Both the position numbers and the translations under genes were made by a program. From positions 1-64,000 of the forward strand of contig JANOSD010000056.1 of NCBI GenBank assembly GCA_031415655.1: a DNA stretch of 64,000 nt, in the 5' to 3' direction. Positions 33,006 to 42,306 of this stretch are shown here, piece by piece. The first letter of the stretch is position 1; the number at the start of each line of letters is the position of its first letter. The notes below the pieces were generated by a model that saw nothing but the letters and a program-made list of their open reading frames with translations, did no database searches and had not been told where the DNA came from. Source of the stretch: JAKOVR01 sp031415655. GTDB lineage: Bacteria > Actinomycetota > Acidimicrobiia > Acidimicrobiales > Acidimicrobilacustridaceae.

Positions 33006-36000
33006 ATGAGCAACGATCCAACGCTCGCGAGCATCGACCCGGCGGCAGCGCTCGCCAACCCGATCCTCAACTCGCCGTACCTCCCGCCCGAGGCCTACTT
33101 CCAGATCGGACCGGCTGGCCCCACCGGCACCATCCTCAAGGGTCGCCGTCCGAGCCTGAGCTTCATTCCGATTCCCGTCCCCAAGAAGGGACGCACCGCC
33201 GCCAACGCAGCAGCGGAGTTCGCCGAGCAGACGGAGATCGACTTCGACGTCGCCGGAGAACGTCGAGAGAACAACAGCCTCATCAACGACGTCCGGCGTG
33301 ACGTCGAACTTTGGAGGGTCCGCAACTACCCAGGCGTCACCCCCTATACCCGCAAGCTGCTCACCCACTGGGCCGCCTACCCGCGATGATCCCGTCCTCT
33401 TCTGTCAACGCGAAGCGGCGGAAACGGCGATCTTCCTCGCCGAGGTGGCGGGACGGCACGGCTATCGCGATCACCAGTCCCGGCTTGACGGCCCGAACCA
33501 ACTCCACAACCTGGGCCTACCCCGTGTGGGTCTCAAGATGGCTACGGGCAGCGGGAAGACGGTGGTGATGGCCATGCTCATCGCGTGGCAGACCATCAAC
33601 AAGGTGCACAGCCCCCGCAACGCCCATTTCGCCAAACGGTTCCTCGTGGTCACGCCGGGCATCACTATCAAGGACCGTCTGCGAGTACTTCAGCCCAGCA
33701 ATCCCGCCAACTATTACCGGGAGCGCGACCTTGTGCCCGCTGATCTGTGGGCGGCGTTGTTACAGGCCGAGGTGAGCATCACCAACTACCACTCGTTCCT
33801 CCTGAAGGACGACAAGGTGATCAAGGGCGTGGCGTCGAACACGAAGAAGCTGCTCAGCTACGGCCGCGACCCCATGGGCGGCGATCCGTTCAAAGAGTCC
33901 CCCGAACAGATGGTGGCCCGTGTGCTCGCCGACCTCGGCGGGCGGAGCGGCAGCCGCGCCAACGAGATCGTGGTGTTCAACGACGAGGCGCACCACTGCT
34001 ACCGCGATAAGCCTCTCGACGATCCCGATGCCGTGGCCGCCGCCCTCACCGCCGAAGCCAAGAAGGAAGCCAAGGAACGCAGCGAAAGCGCCCGGGTGTG
34101 GTTCAAGGGCATCCAGGCAGTCCACAAGCAGGTGGGCATCAAGGCGATCTACGACCTCTCCGCCACGCCGTTTTACCTCTCGGGTTCGGGTTATCTCGAG
34201 GGCTACATCTTCCCCTGGGTCGTGAGCGACTTCTCCCTCATGGACGCCATCGAGAGCGGCATCGTGAAGATCCCCCGCGTGCCGATCGACGACGACGCCG
34301 CCGACAATCGCGTCACCTACCTCCGTCTTTGGGACCACGTGGGCGACAAGCTCCCCAAGAAGCGTGTCGCTGCCGCAAAGGGCGCCCCGAACCCCCACGC
34401 CACCAACCCCAACGCCTCGACCACCAACGAGTGGGTGCCACCGGTGGCCCTCGAAGGGGCGCTGCATTCCCTGCACCGGAGCTATGAGCGAGCCTTCGCC
34501 AAATGGCAGACCGAGCTCGAAGCGCTCGGTGAGCCTCCGCCGGTGATGATCGTGGTTTGCCCGAACACCGTGGTCAGCAAGTTGGTGTTCGACTGGGTGG
34601 CCGGCATCGAGGTGCCCGCGCCCACGCTCGACGAGCCCGACCGCTCGCTCCTCAAGCCCGGCAACCTTGACCTCCTGAGCAACGTGGTCGACGGCTCGTG
34701 GGCCAACCGTCAACGCACGATTCTGATCGACTCGGCCCAGCTCGAATCGGGCGACGCCATGAGCGCCGACTTCAAGCTCGCGGCCGCCCACGAGATCGAC
34801 GCGTTCAAGCGGGCGTTCCGCCTCAGCAATCCCGGTTCCGATCCGGACTCGCTCAAAGATGAGGACCTCCTCCGCGAGGTGATGAACACCGTTGGCAAGA
34901 AAGGCAAACTCGGCGAGCACATCCGGTGCGTGGTGAGCGTGAGCATGCTCACCGAAGGTTGGGATGCCAACACCGTCACCCACGTGCTCGGCATCCGCCG
35001 CTTCGGGAGCCAGCTTCTGTGCGAGCAGGTGGTGGGTCGGGGTCTGCGCCGACGCAGTTATGTGGTGAACGACGACGGCCGCTTCGAGCCGGAATACGCC
35101 GAGGTCTACGGCGTGCCCTTTGCCTTCATCCCCACGTCGGGCGGGCAGCCGAACGACGTTCCCACCAAGCCGCCGCCCACCACGATCTATGCCGTACCCG
35201 AACGGGCCGACCTCCGCATCGTGTTCCCCCGTCTCGCCGGCTACCGGGTGGAGATCCCCGACGAGGTGTTCTTCGCCGACTTCGACGCCACCGACGCTGC
35301 CTTTGAGGTGAACGCCGAGAGCTTGGCCACGTGGACCCAGACCGGCGGCATCGTGGGCGGTACCGAGGAGCAGTCGCTTGACCATCACCGCAACGCCCGC
35401 CCCCAACAGGTGGCCTACGCCCTCGCCCGCACCCTGGTGCGCACCAAGTTCACCGTGCTCGACGGCGCCGAGCGTCCGTGGCTGTTTCCGCAGTTGGTGC
35501 GGCTCACCCGGCAGTGGCTCGATCAGTGCGTCACCTTCGCCGACGACCTCCCGATGGGCACGCTGCTCCTCAGCGAAGTGAACCATTCGGCCGCCGAACG
35601 TCTCTACGGCATCATCGCCGCCCAGGACGGGAACCGGCCCGAGGTGCTCCAACCCATCTTCTCGCCCACGAGCGCAGTGGGTTCCACCGACGACGTCTTC
35701 TTCGCCACCCGGCAGTACCCCACGCCCACCATCAAGAGCCACGTCAGTCACTTCATCGCCGACGGTGCGGCCGGTACCGGCGGCAACACGTGGGAACAGA
35801 AGGCGGCGAGCCTGCTCGAACGGCTACCCGACGTGGCGGCGTTCGTGAAGAACGACCGCATGGACTTCACGATTCCCTACGTGCACGCCGGGCGCACCCA
35901 CGAGTACAAACCGGACTTCCTGGTGCGCCTCACCCCCCGTCCGGGCGAGCCCACTTTCGCCCACAATCCGGCGGCGTGTCGCACGCTCATTATCGAGATG

Positions 36001-36252
36001 AGCGGCTACGAGAAACGCAAACACGATGGCGGTCAAACCGACACGAAGGCGTTCACCGCCGAGCGCACCTGGTGCTCGGCCATCAACAACCACGGCGGCT
36101 TCGGCGTGTGGCATTTCCTCGAGGTAACCGACATCAACCATCTGGTCGACGCTGTCACCAACGCCATCGATCGCCTTCATGCGCAACCGCTCCCGGCCGT
36201 CGCCTTCACCGGCCTCGTCGATTCCACCACCGGATCGAGTGAGGTGGCGTGA
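33006..36252 (+). CDS. BPTD_3080-family restriction endonuclease/helicase, frameshifted
   Basis: Type III Res-like protein. The N-terminal part (33006-33389) has LANPILNSPYLPPEAYFQIG, RRPSLSFIPIPVPKKG and WRVRNYPGVTPYTRKLLTHW, then meets a stop. The frame continues one base out of phase with DDPVLFCQREAAETAIFLAE, clearly the same protein, so there is a frameshift at about 33370-33390. The helicase core has Walker A ATGSGKTVV (near residue 185), DEAH-like VFNDEAHHC, SATPF, TEGWDANTV and QVVGRGLRRR. The C-terminal ~200 residues include YKPDFLVRL and LIIEMSGYEK, a nuclease-like core. It cuts DNA together with the methyltransferase at 37925. Without repair or ribosomal frameshifting it would be inactive. 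Confidence 0.85.
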
Positions 36253-36269
36253 TGAGACCCGTCGCAATC

Positions 36270-36563
36270 TCAGTCGACGTTCCACGGCACGATGGCGACG
36301 ATCTCGATCCACGGCTCGCTCCCCAACGAACGCACGCACCACACGATGCACCAATCCTCGGTGAGCCCGGGTCCGCGCACCCTCGTGACCCGGGCCAGGT
36401 CACCCAGCGTTCCCGAAAACGACCGGGTGACGAGGCGGGGATCGAACGGATTTTCGTTGATCGCATCGAGGACTCGATTCACCTCGGCGGTCAATGTGTT
36501 CGACGATCCGCGTTCGATGCGGGTAAGTGCTTCGTCGGCTTCCGGCGAATAGTAGGAATTCAT
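36270..36563 (-). CDS. RelE-superfamily-like small toxin candidate
   Basis: The ATG at 36563 gives MNSYYSPEADEALTRIERGS, a helix. Then NRVLDAINENPFDPRLVTRS and GTLGDLARVTRVRG lead to strands TEDWCIVWCVRSL and WIEIVAIVPW. The helix-helix-beta order and the late Trp/Arg positions are RelE/ParE-like, although similarity is weak. Length is 97 residues. It is divergent from the AbrB-like gene at 36652, with a palindrome in the gap, so the two may form a divergent toxin-antitoxin pair. Position between the restriction and methyltransferase genes is notable. Confidence 0.5.
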   Translation of the reverse strand: MNSYYSPEADEALTRIERGSSNTLTAEVNRVLDAINENPFDPRLVTRSFSGTLGDLARVTRVRGPGLTEDWCIVWCVRSLGSEPWIEIVAIVPWNVD

Positions 36564-36576
36564 GCTCCTTACGGTA

Positions 36577-36593
36577 ATAGCATGAAATGCTAT
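36577..36593. promoter_or_regulatory. Palindrome in the divergent control region
   Basis: ATAGCAT-GAA-ATGCTAT, 7-base perfect arms, 14 bases before one start and 59 before the other. A good candidate operator for the divergent pair. Confidence 0.5.
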
Positions 36594-36651
36594 GAAACAA
36601 CCCTTCAATATGTTGGGGTAATTGGGCGATTGGGCGCTATGGTTCCCGCCC

Positions 36652-37098
36652 ATGGAAACGGTCATCAAACTCGATCAGCGGCGCCGTACCAGCCTGGCCA
36701 AGGTCGGACGCTCGGAACACCACGAATACGCCGTCTACGAACGCGAAGATGGAAGCCTGCTGCTCACGCCTGTCGTGCTTATGCCGGCCGATCTCGAAGC
36801 TCGTCTGCTCGCCGATCCGGCGATCCGCAAGGCGTTGGAGGAGTCGCAGTCCGTCCGCAAGGAGGATCTGATTCCCTACCGTGGACCCGGCGGGATCCGC
36901 GAGCGACTGGTGAAGTCAATCGCCGAGAGGGAGCGCGAGGAAGCCGCTGCTATGGGTACCGGTGCGATGGCTACCGAGGCGGTGTCGGACGACCGGGAGC
37001 CCTCGGCGCGCAACACCGCCAGAGGCACCGTGAAGAGCCCGTCGAAGAAGGCCGCGGCGCCCCGCACGAAGTCCTCGTCGGCGAAATCCCCGTCGTAA
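36652..37098 (+). CDS. AbrB/swapped-hairpin-like antitoxin candidate with basic tail
   Basis: The ATG at 36652 gives METVIKLDQRRRTSLAKVGR then YAVYEREDGSLLLTPVV, the pattern of swapped-hairpin (AbrB/SpoVT) DNA-binding domains. The helix-rich middle (ADLEARLLADPAIRKALEES) is typical of the same kind of antitoxin. The last ~40 residues are Ala/Ser/Lys-rich (KSPSKKAAAPRTKSSSAKS), like histone H1 tails, and could bind DNA non-specifically. It is divergent from the RelE-like gene and probably shares its operator. The toxin assignment of the partner is tentative. Confidence 0.55.
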   Translation: METVIKLDQRRRTSLAKVGRSEHHEYAVYEREDGSLLLTPVVLMPADLEARLLADPAIRKALEESQSVRKEDLIPYRGPGGIRERLVKSIAEREREEAAAMGTGAMATEAVSDDREPSARNTARGTVKSPSKKAAAPRTKSSSAKSPS

Positions 37099-37184
37099 GG
37101 ATCGCGCACCCCCACGACCGGCGAGACTTGTCACAGGCATCGCGGCCGGGGTTGTGTCGTGATCAGACGCTGCCGATGGCGTGC

Positions 37185-37577
37185 TCAGTGGGGCGCGACG
37201 ACGGCCACGCCGTGCGCCCGGGCGGCGTCGGCAAGGCGATCGTCGTAGGTGACGATCCCTTCGAGGGCGTCGCCCAACTCCAACGCCGACGCCAGATGCA
37301 GAGCGTCGAGGCTCCGCAAGAGTGGCGAGTCGAGCATTCCCGCCCGCTCGTAGGTGGAGGTGGCCACCGTGTGGATGACGACGGCCCGCAGCACCGAGTG
37401 AACCTGCGACAGGCGGTGTGGCGCTGCTCGCCGAACGGCTCGCTGGAGCTCGGTACGGATCAAATCGCTGGAGCGAATGTTGCCCTCGTTCGCCGTGGCG
37501 AACCGAACCATGGCGGTGGAGTGCGGCTCGCGCACGACCAGCTTCATCGCCGCGGAACTGTCGAGGTAGTACGGCAT
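37185..37577 (-). CDS. vapC: VapC-type PIN-domain toxin
   Basis: The PIN fold is complete: YYLDSSAAMKLVVREP with the first Asp, SSDLIRTELQRAVRR with the Glu, and SLDALHLASALELG with the third acid, then GIVTYDDRLADAARAHGV with the fourth. Length is 130 residues. It should be a magnesium-dependent RNase held in check by the antitoxin encoded just upstream (gap of 5 bases). All catalytic acids are present, unlike in the PIN gene at 31204. It lies inside the restriction-modification locus, between Res and the methyltransferase on the opposite strand. Confidence 0.85.
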   Translation of the reverse strand: MPYYLDSSAAMKLVVREPHSTAMVRFATANEGNIRSSDLIRTELQRAVRRAAPHRLSQVHSVLRAVVIHTVATSTYERAGMLDSPLLRSLDALHLASALELGDALEGIVTYDDRLADAARAHGVAVVAPH

Positions 37578-37582
37578 TGGGA

Positions 37583-37861
37583 TCAGTACCGCTCGTCGTC
37601 GCGCATGGTCTGCAGCACGTCGCTCAGCACGGGTTCGCCCTTGCGTCGTGCGGGTGGCATTCCCAACTCTGCGAACGTACCTGTCGCCGGCCGCACCCGA
37701 CCGGCAGCCTCGAGGGCAGCGAGGGGATCAGCGATGAGTGGCACGATTCGGGCCACGGGCCGGCCGCGGTCGGTGATGGTGATCACCTCGCCAGCGGCGG
37801 CCTCGGCCACCACGGCCGAGGCGTTCTGCTTGAGGGCTCGAATACCAACTGTCTTCGTCAT
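37583..37861 (-). CDS. Phd/YefM-type antitoxin (VapB role)
   Basis: The start MTKTVGIRALKQNASAVVAE and then AAGEVITITDRGRPVARIVP is the classic Phd/YefM fold: a strand, a helix and the ITDRGRPVAR hairpin. The C-terminal part (FAELGMPPARRKGEPVLSDV) would block the PIN active site. Length is 92 residues. It is followed after 5 bases by the VapC gene, so it forms the first gene of the operon. Its start is 63 bases from the divergent methyltransferase start, so its own repression could influence the methyltransferase promoter. Confidence 0.85.
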   Translation of the reverse strand: MTKTVGIRALKQNASAVVAEAAAGEVITITDRGRPVARIVPLIADPLAALEAAGRVRPATGTFAELGMPPARRKGEPVLSDVLQTMRDDERY

Positions 37862-37924
37862 GTTCTACATAGTAGCTCATTGCCGCTCGGGCGCCGCCCG
37901 GATTTCGGGGAGGATCTAGTTCGC

Positions 37925-40237
37925 ATGCCCGCCAAGAAAGCTGCCAACACCAGGAAGGCCCCGGCCCGGGCGTCGGGGCCCACCAAGGTCGACGCCATCA
38001 CCCACGCCGACAAGCGCACCAACCTGCCCACCGCCGACGCCCAGGAGTTCGTCACGCCCGAGGTGGAGACCGTGCAATCGCTCACCTATCCCCGCCGTCC
38101 CGAGCTCGATCCGCAGCTCGTGTGGCGGGGGAAGGACGGTCAGGACGCCGACGGCGAGTTCGAGGTGGACGCCCCGCCGATCTACATCCAGGAGAAGATC
38201 GACCCTCGGGTGCTGGTGGAGAACCTCCGCCAGACCGCCGCCCAGAACCATGGCACCGAACCCGAGCTCACGCTGTTCGACACGTTCGATGGGCTGGGCG
38301 AGCTCGACCTCGTGGACTTTTACCAGCACGACGCCAACTGGTCGAACCGCATGATCCTCGGCGACTCGCTCCAGGTGATGGCCAGCCTCAGCGAGCGGGA
38401 GGCGCTGCGGGGGAAGGTGCAGATGATCTATCTCGACCCGCCGTATGGCATCAAGTTCGGCAGCAACTGGCAGGTGAGCGCCCGCAAACGCGACGTGAAG
38501 GACGGCAAGCTCGAGGACGCGTCGCGTGAGGTGGAGCAGATCAAAGCGTTCCGTGATACGTGGGAGTTGGGCATCCACTCGTATCTCACCTACCTGCGCG
38601 ACCGCCTCACGGTGGCCCGGGACCTGTTGACGGACAGCGGCTCGATCTTCGTCCAGATCGGCGACGAAAACGTCCACCTCGTCCGCTCGTTGTTGGACGA
38701 AGTCTTCGGCAGCGAAAACTTCGTGAGCCAGATCACGGTGCGAACGACCATGGGAGCGACCGCGCAGATGCTCCCGAATACTGCTGACTTCGTGCTTTGG
38801 TACGGGCGATCCGTAGACGATCTCAAGTACCGGGCATTGTTCTCAGCAAAGGATTTCGCGTCCGGTGGTTCGTTGTACCGACTTATTCAGAGAGCCGACG
38901 GCAGCGAACGGCGTGCGACGAACGATGAGCTCTCCGGGGCCGTTTCCCTTGCCCCCGGGGAACGTCTCTTCCGTCCGGACAATCTCACTAGCCAGCGACC
39001 GCCGGGGTCATTCCCGGTGGAAGTGTATGGGCGGACCTACCTTCCGGGCAGGGGCTACTGGAAGACCAGCCCCGAGGGCATGCGTCGGCTCGCTGATGCG
39101 GGCCGGCTCCGTCCGACCATCACGGGCGCGAGCATCCAGTATCTGCGTCTGCTGGAGGACTTTCCGGCGATGCCGATCAACAACGTCTGGACTGACATGG
39201 GAACCGGGTCCTTCACCGATGAGAAGGTCTACGTCGTTCAGACGAACGTAAAGGTCATCCAGCGGTGCATGCTCATGTGCACCGATCCGGGGGATCTCGT
39301 CATTGATCCGACGTGTGGCAGTGGGACGACGGCGTATGTGGCGGAGCAGTGGGGAAGGCGGTGGATCACGGTCGACACGTCCCGCGTCGCCCTCGCCTTG
39401 GCGCGGCAGCGGTTGATGGGGGCCAAGTTCCCCTACTTCTTGCTCGCCGATTCCGAGGACGGCCGCAAGAAGGAGCAGGAGCTCACCGCCCAACAGTTGC
39501 CGCCCACCGAGAACGCCGGCGACATCCGCCACGGGTTCGTGTACGAGCGGGTGCAGCACATCACGCTGAAGTCGATCGCCAACAACCCCGACATCGTCGA
39601 GGGCATGAGTCGGGCCGACATCGACGCCGCCATCAAACGTCATGCGGACTTCGAACTCCTCTACGACAAGCCCTACGAGGACAAGGCCAAGGTGCGCGTC
39701 ACCGGCCCGTTCACCGTGGAGAGCCTGTCGCCCCACCGGTCGCTGGCCTACGCGTCGTCGGGCGACCCCGACCGCTCGGCCCTCGGCGCCGAGGCCGCCG
39801 CCCTTGCGTCGCAGGCCGAGGTGCTCGGCGGGCTCGACCCGTCGGGCTCCGGGTTCGAGCAGACGATCCTCGACAACCTGGCCAAGGCCGGCGTGCAGAA
39901 CGGCCGCCGCAACGAGCGGCTCACCTTCGACACCGTCGACCCCTACGCCGGCGTGCACATTCAAGCCATCGGCCGGCGCGAGGCCGTAGAGTTCGATCAC
40001 CCCACCGACGCCGGTGGCCGTGCTGCTCCCAGTGCCGACGGAACCGCCGCCGCCGACGCCCCACCCGTCGGCGACGGGTCTCCAGCCCAACCGCCTCCCC
40101 GGGCTCCCCGCATGCCAACGGATTGTCGTCGTCCGCCGCCCGGCTCGCTGATGCCCCGCTCGCCGACGGTGGCCAGCCGCGCAAGGTCGGCATCGCCATC
40201 GGCCCGCAGTACGGAACGGTGGGCCAGGGGTTCGTGA
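37925..40237 (+). CDS. Beta-class DNA methyltransferase of the restriction locus
   Basis: The ATG follows a basic start (MPAKKAANTRKAPARA). Motif IV DPPY is at residues 171-174 (MIYLDPPYGIKFGSNW). The SAM-binding motif DPTCGSGTTAYVAEQW is at about residue 461. Motif IV before motif I marks a beta-class N6-adenine or N4-cytosine enzyme, as in type III Mod proteins. The target-recognition region (about 240-440) lies between. It pairs with the BPTD_3080-type endonuclease at 33006. After residue ~700 the frame becomes linker-like, and the well-conserved C-terminal module continues in another frame from about 40123. So either the gene is frameshifted or the module is a separate overlapping gene. 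Confidence 0.9.
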   Translation: MPAKKAANTRKAPARASGPTKVDAITHADKRTNLPTADAQEFVTPEVETVQSLTYPRRPELDPQLVWRGKDGQDADGEFEVDAPPIYIQEKIDPRVLVENLRQTAAQNHGTEPELTLFDTFDGLGELDLVDFYQHDANWSNRMILGDSLQVMASLSEREALRGKVQMIYLDPPYGIKFGSNWQVSARKRDVKDGKLEDASREVEQIKAFRDTWELGIHSYLTYLRDRLTVARDLLTDSGSIFVQIGDENVHLVRSLLDEVFGSENFVSQITVRTTMGATAQMLPNTADFVLWYGRSVDDLKYRALFSAKDFASGGSLYRLIQRADGSERRATNDELSGAVSLAPGERLFRPDNLTSQRPPGSFPVEVYGRTYLPGRGYWKTSPEGMRRLADAGRLRPTITGASIQYLRLLEDFPAMPINNVWTDMGTGSFTDEKVYVVQTNVKVIQRCMLMCTDPGDLVIDPTCGSGTTAYVAEQWGRRWITVDTSRVALALARQRLMGAKFPYFLLADSEDGRKKEQELTAQQLPPTENAGDIRHGFVYERVQHITLKSIANNPDIVEGMSRADIDAAIKRHADFELLYDKPYEDKAKVRVTGPFTVESLSPHRSLAYASSGDPDRSALGAEAAALASQAEVLGGLDPSGSGFEQTILDNLAKAGVQNGRRNERLTFDTVDPYAGVHIQAIGRREAVEFDHPTDAGGRAAPSADGTAAADAPPVGDGSPAQPPPRAPRMPTDCRRPPPGSLMPRSPTVASRARSASPSARSTERWARGS

Positions 40238-40851
40238 AAGCCGCCGCCAAGGAGGCGATCGCCGACGGCGAGATCGACTTGCTCTGCGTGCTCGCGTTCG
40301 CGTTCGACCCCACGGTGGTGGGCACCACCGATGATGCCGTGGCGTCTACGGAAGGCTTCGCGTCGGTGGCGGCGGAACGTCAACTCGGCAAAGTGCCGGT
40401 GCTGTTGGTGCGCATGAACGCCGACCTCGTGATGGGCGAGGACCTCAAGAAGACCGGCGCTGGCAATCTCTTCACGGTGTTCGGCGAACCCGACATCGAC
40501 GTCGTGGAGGTGGAGGGCGACCAACTCGCCGTCACCCTGCGTGGCGTCGACGTGTACGACCCCACCACGGGCGAGGTGCGGTCGAGCGGCACCGACCAGG
40601 TGGCGTTGTGGATGGTCGACACGAACTACAACGGCGAGAGCTTCTTCGTCCGGCACTGCTACTTCACCGGCGGACAGGACCCCTACAAACGACTGCGCAC
40701 CGCCTTGAAGGCCGACGTCGACGAGGACGCCTGGGCGTCGCTCTACTCCGACACCAGCCGCCCCTTCGCCAAGCCCACCACCGGCAAGATCGCCGTCAAA
40801 GTCATCAACGACTACGGCGACGAAGTCATGACCACCCTCGATTCCCCATGA
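40123..40851 (+). CDS. C-terminal methyltransferase module in a separate frame
   Basis: From a TTG at 40123 the frame gives KVGIAIGPQYGTVGQGFVKA, LLCVLAFAFDPTVVG, LVRMNADLVMGEDLKK, LWMVDTNYNGESFFVRHCYF and KIAVKVINDYGDEVM. In related systems this looks like the end of the same methyltransferase polypeptide. Here it is out of frame with 37925-40237. A second copy at 47497-48372 is also out of frame with its upstream fragment, but by a different shift, and most differences between the two copies are silent. That favours a module translated on its own, although assembly indels are an alternative. Confidence 0.65.
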   Translation: MSSSAARLADAPLADGGQPRKVGIAIGPQYGTVGQGFVKAAAKEAIADGEIDLLCVLAFAFDPTVVGTTDDAVASTEGFASVAAERQLGKVPVLLVRMNADLVMGEDLKKTGAGNLFTVFGEPDIDVVEVEGDQLAVTLRGVDVYDPTTGEVRSSGTDQVALWMVDTNYNGESFFVRHCYFTGGQDPYKRLRTALKADVDEDAWASLYSDTSRPFAKPTTGKIAVKVINDYGDEVMTTLDSP

Positions 40852-40925
40852 CCCGAGCCGTCATGACCCGAGCCCTCATGACCCCAACTCCCGCAGCAGC
40901 CCCCCAAATGCTGCGCGCCCCCAAT

Positions 40926-40998
40926 TGCTGCGCGGACAAACCTGCGACGCTCAGCCCGACTATTTCGGGCTCACCATCGCAGGTTTGTCCGCGCAGCA
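40926..40998. repeat. Covarying palindromic repeat, copy B (73 bp)
   Basis: Arms TGCTGCGCGGACAAACCTGC(GA) at 40926-40947 and 40977-40998 pair perfectly. The inner part AGCCCGA-CTAT-TTCGGGCT forms its own stem. Compared with copy A, GGGTGAACC became GGACAAACC and the other arm changed to match (GGTTCACCC to GGTTTGTCC). Confidence 0.9.
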
Positions 40999-41418
40999 TC
41001 TCCACGTTGGCCTGGAGGTCCACGAGGGCATCACCGACGTACACCGGGTGCTGGGATTGCGCGTGGCGTGGCGCATCGCCAACCGGAGGGGCTGTTGGCT
41101 GGGCTTGATGGCGGCGGTGTCGTGGTGCGTGACAACCGGGACGAAGGCCGCGGTGGGGAAGAAGGTGTCGAGCAGTCGGGAGACGGACCTCCTGTGCGCA
41201 CGGGTGACGATCCCCGTGGGCAAGCTCCGCCCCAGGCGCGAGAGGAGTTTGGGGATGCCGTGGAACGGCGAGACGCCCGCCTCTGTCGGCGCGCGGTTCA
41301 CGTCGACCGGCATGTGGCTACGGCGAAGGGAACGGAGCGCCTCGGCGGGGACGAGCGTGTGGTCGAGATCGGACAGCACCCGGGTGGGCCGCGCTCCGGT
41401 TGGTGATGGTCGAGTCAT
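40999..41418 (-). pseudogene. Broken HAD-superfamily phosphatase gene
   Basis: From the ATG at 41418: RVLSDLDHTLVPAEAL (motif I as DLDHT), PTGIVTRAHRRSV (motif II Thr), and AAIKPSQQPLRLAM (Lys motif). The fourth motif, VYVGDALVDLQANVEM (GDxxxD), is found in another frame after about 41060, so a frameshift breaks the gene. The homology stops exactly at palindromic repeat B. It would have been a small sugar-phosphate or nucleotide phosphatase. Confidence 0.55.
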
Positions 41419-41583
41419 CGGGGATCTGGCTTCGCTCTTTGCTGTGTGGGCCAACAGGGATTGCGGAACACTGAAGGCGTGGCGCGCCACAGAAGGGTTT
41501 GACGGTCGAGCGGTCGCCGCCGGCCACGTCGGACGTGTCGAGCGGCGAAATGCCGATGCGTCGCGCCAGTGAATCCGACGAGA

Positions 41584-41799
41584 GGGGCGTTCCCGCCGGA
41601 GCCTCGGCGGTTGTGCTCAACATCGCAGCCGCGGGGACCGCTCCGAACGGCTTCCTCAAGCTGTGGCCACGGGCGCGGCGAAGCGGAATGCGTCCACGTG
41701 AACTGGGTGACCGGGCGCACCGTGACCAACGCGGTGGCCGTGAAGCGAGGTACCGAATGCGCGTTGTCGTGTTCCACTGATCGGGGAGCGGTGATGTGA
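41584..41799 (+). pseudogene. Fragment of an actinobacterial cell-surface repeat protein
   Basis: GVPAGASAVVLNIAAAGTAP then NGFLKLWP lies in one frame, and VNWVTGRTVTNAVAVKRG then TECALSCST in another. Together they match the surface repeat 'VPAGAxAVVLNVTA...GFLTVWPCG...NxVxGxTVxNxVxVKxG' common in Acidimicrobiia. A frameshift after LWP and missing ends show a remnant. Confidence 0.5.
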
Positions 41800-41886
41800 T
41801 CGGTCACCCGACCTGTCTGTGGTGTAACGGCCGTCCAGTGGTTGACTGGGTGGTCGTGCGGAGAGCGATGGCCAACTATCGGTAGC

Positions 41887-42306
41887 ATGGCCATCGTGCC
41901 CGACTTCGCTTCGGCGTCGCGCCGACATCTCGACGACGCCAAGATGCTCAACGATTGTGATCGCCTTCCGAACGCGGATCATCTGGCGGGGCTCGCAGCG
42001 GAGTGTTCGATCAAGGAAATCCTTATCAGGGGTTTTGGTGTGAACATGTCGGCGGATGGAAAGCCAGAGGGCTTCGGTCTCCACGGCCACGATCTTTGGA
42101 CGAAGGTGCGAAGGCTTCATCAGGGACGAAGTGGTCCCCGGTTCCAATCCCTGCTCCTGAGCAGTCCGTTCAACGATTGGGGCATCGAACAGCGCTATGA
42201 CGACGGAGCCAGTATTCAACAGTCCACGGTGATCGTTCACCTCACCGCAGCCGACAAGCTGTCGAAAATGCTCAGCGAGCTTGAGAAAACGAAGCGGTTG
42301 CCATGA
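41887..42306 (+). CDS. HEPN-like protein, first gene of a three-gene putative defence operon
   Basis: This protein of about 140 residues is mostly helical. SRRHLDDAKMLNDCDRLPNA then DHLAGLAAECSIKEILIRG resembles HEPN-type four-helix proteins (H-x2-DA-x-L...NADHL-x-G-x-AAEC-x-K). A second helical part has SSPFNDWGIEQRYDDG and a charged end. The classical R-x4-6-H RNase motif is not obvious, so nuclease activity is uncertain. Its stop overlaps the ATG of the ParA-type gene (ATGA), so it is translationally coupled to two ATPase genes. In defence systems such a helical protein is often the effector or its regulator. I do not recognise a named system. Confidence 0.65.
   Translation: MAIVPDFASASRRHLDDAKMLNDCDRLPNADHLAGLAAECSIKEILIRGFGVNMSADGKPEGFGLHGHDLWTKVRRLHQGRSGPRFQSLLLSSPFNDWGIEQRYDDGASIQQSTVIVHLTAADKLSKMLSELEKTKRLP

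Noticed and set aside
33760..35751. A 663-codon minus-strand frame across the restriction gene
   Set aside because: Shadow frame: the plus-strand product has complete helicase motifs, the minus frame is low-complexity His/Gly/Val-rich.
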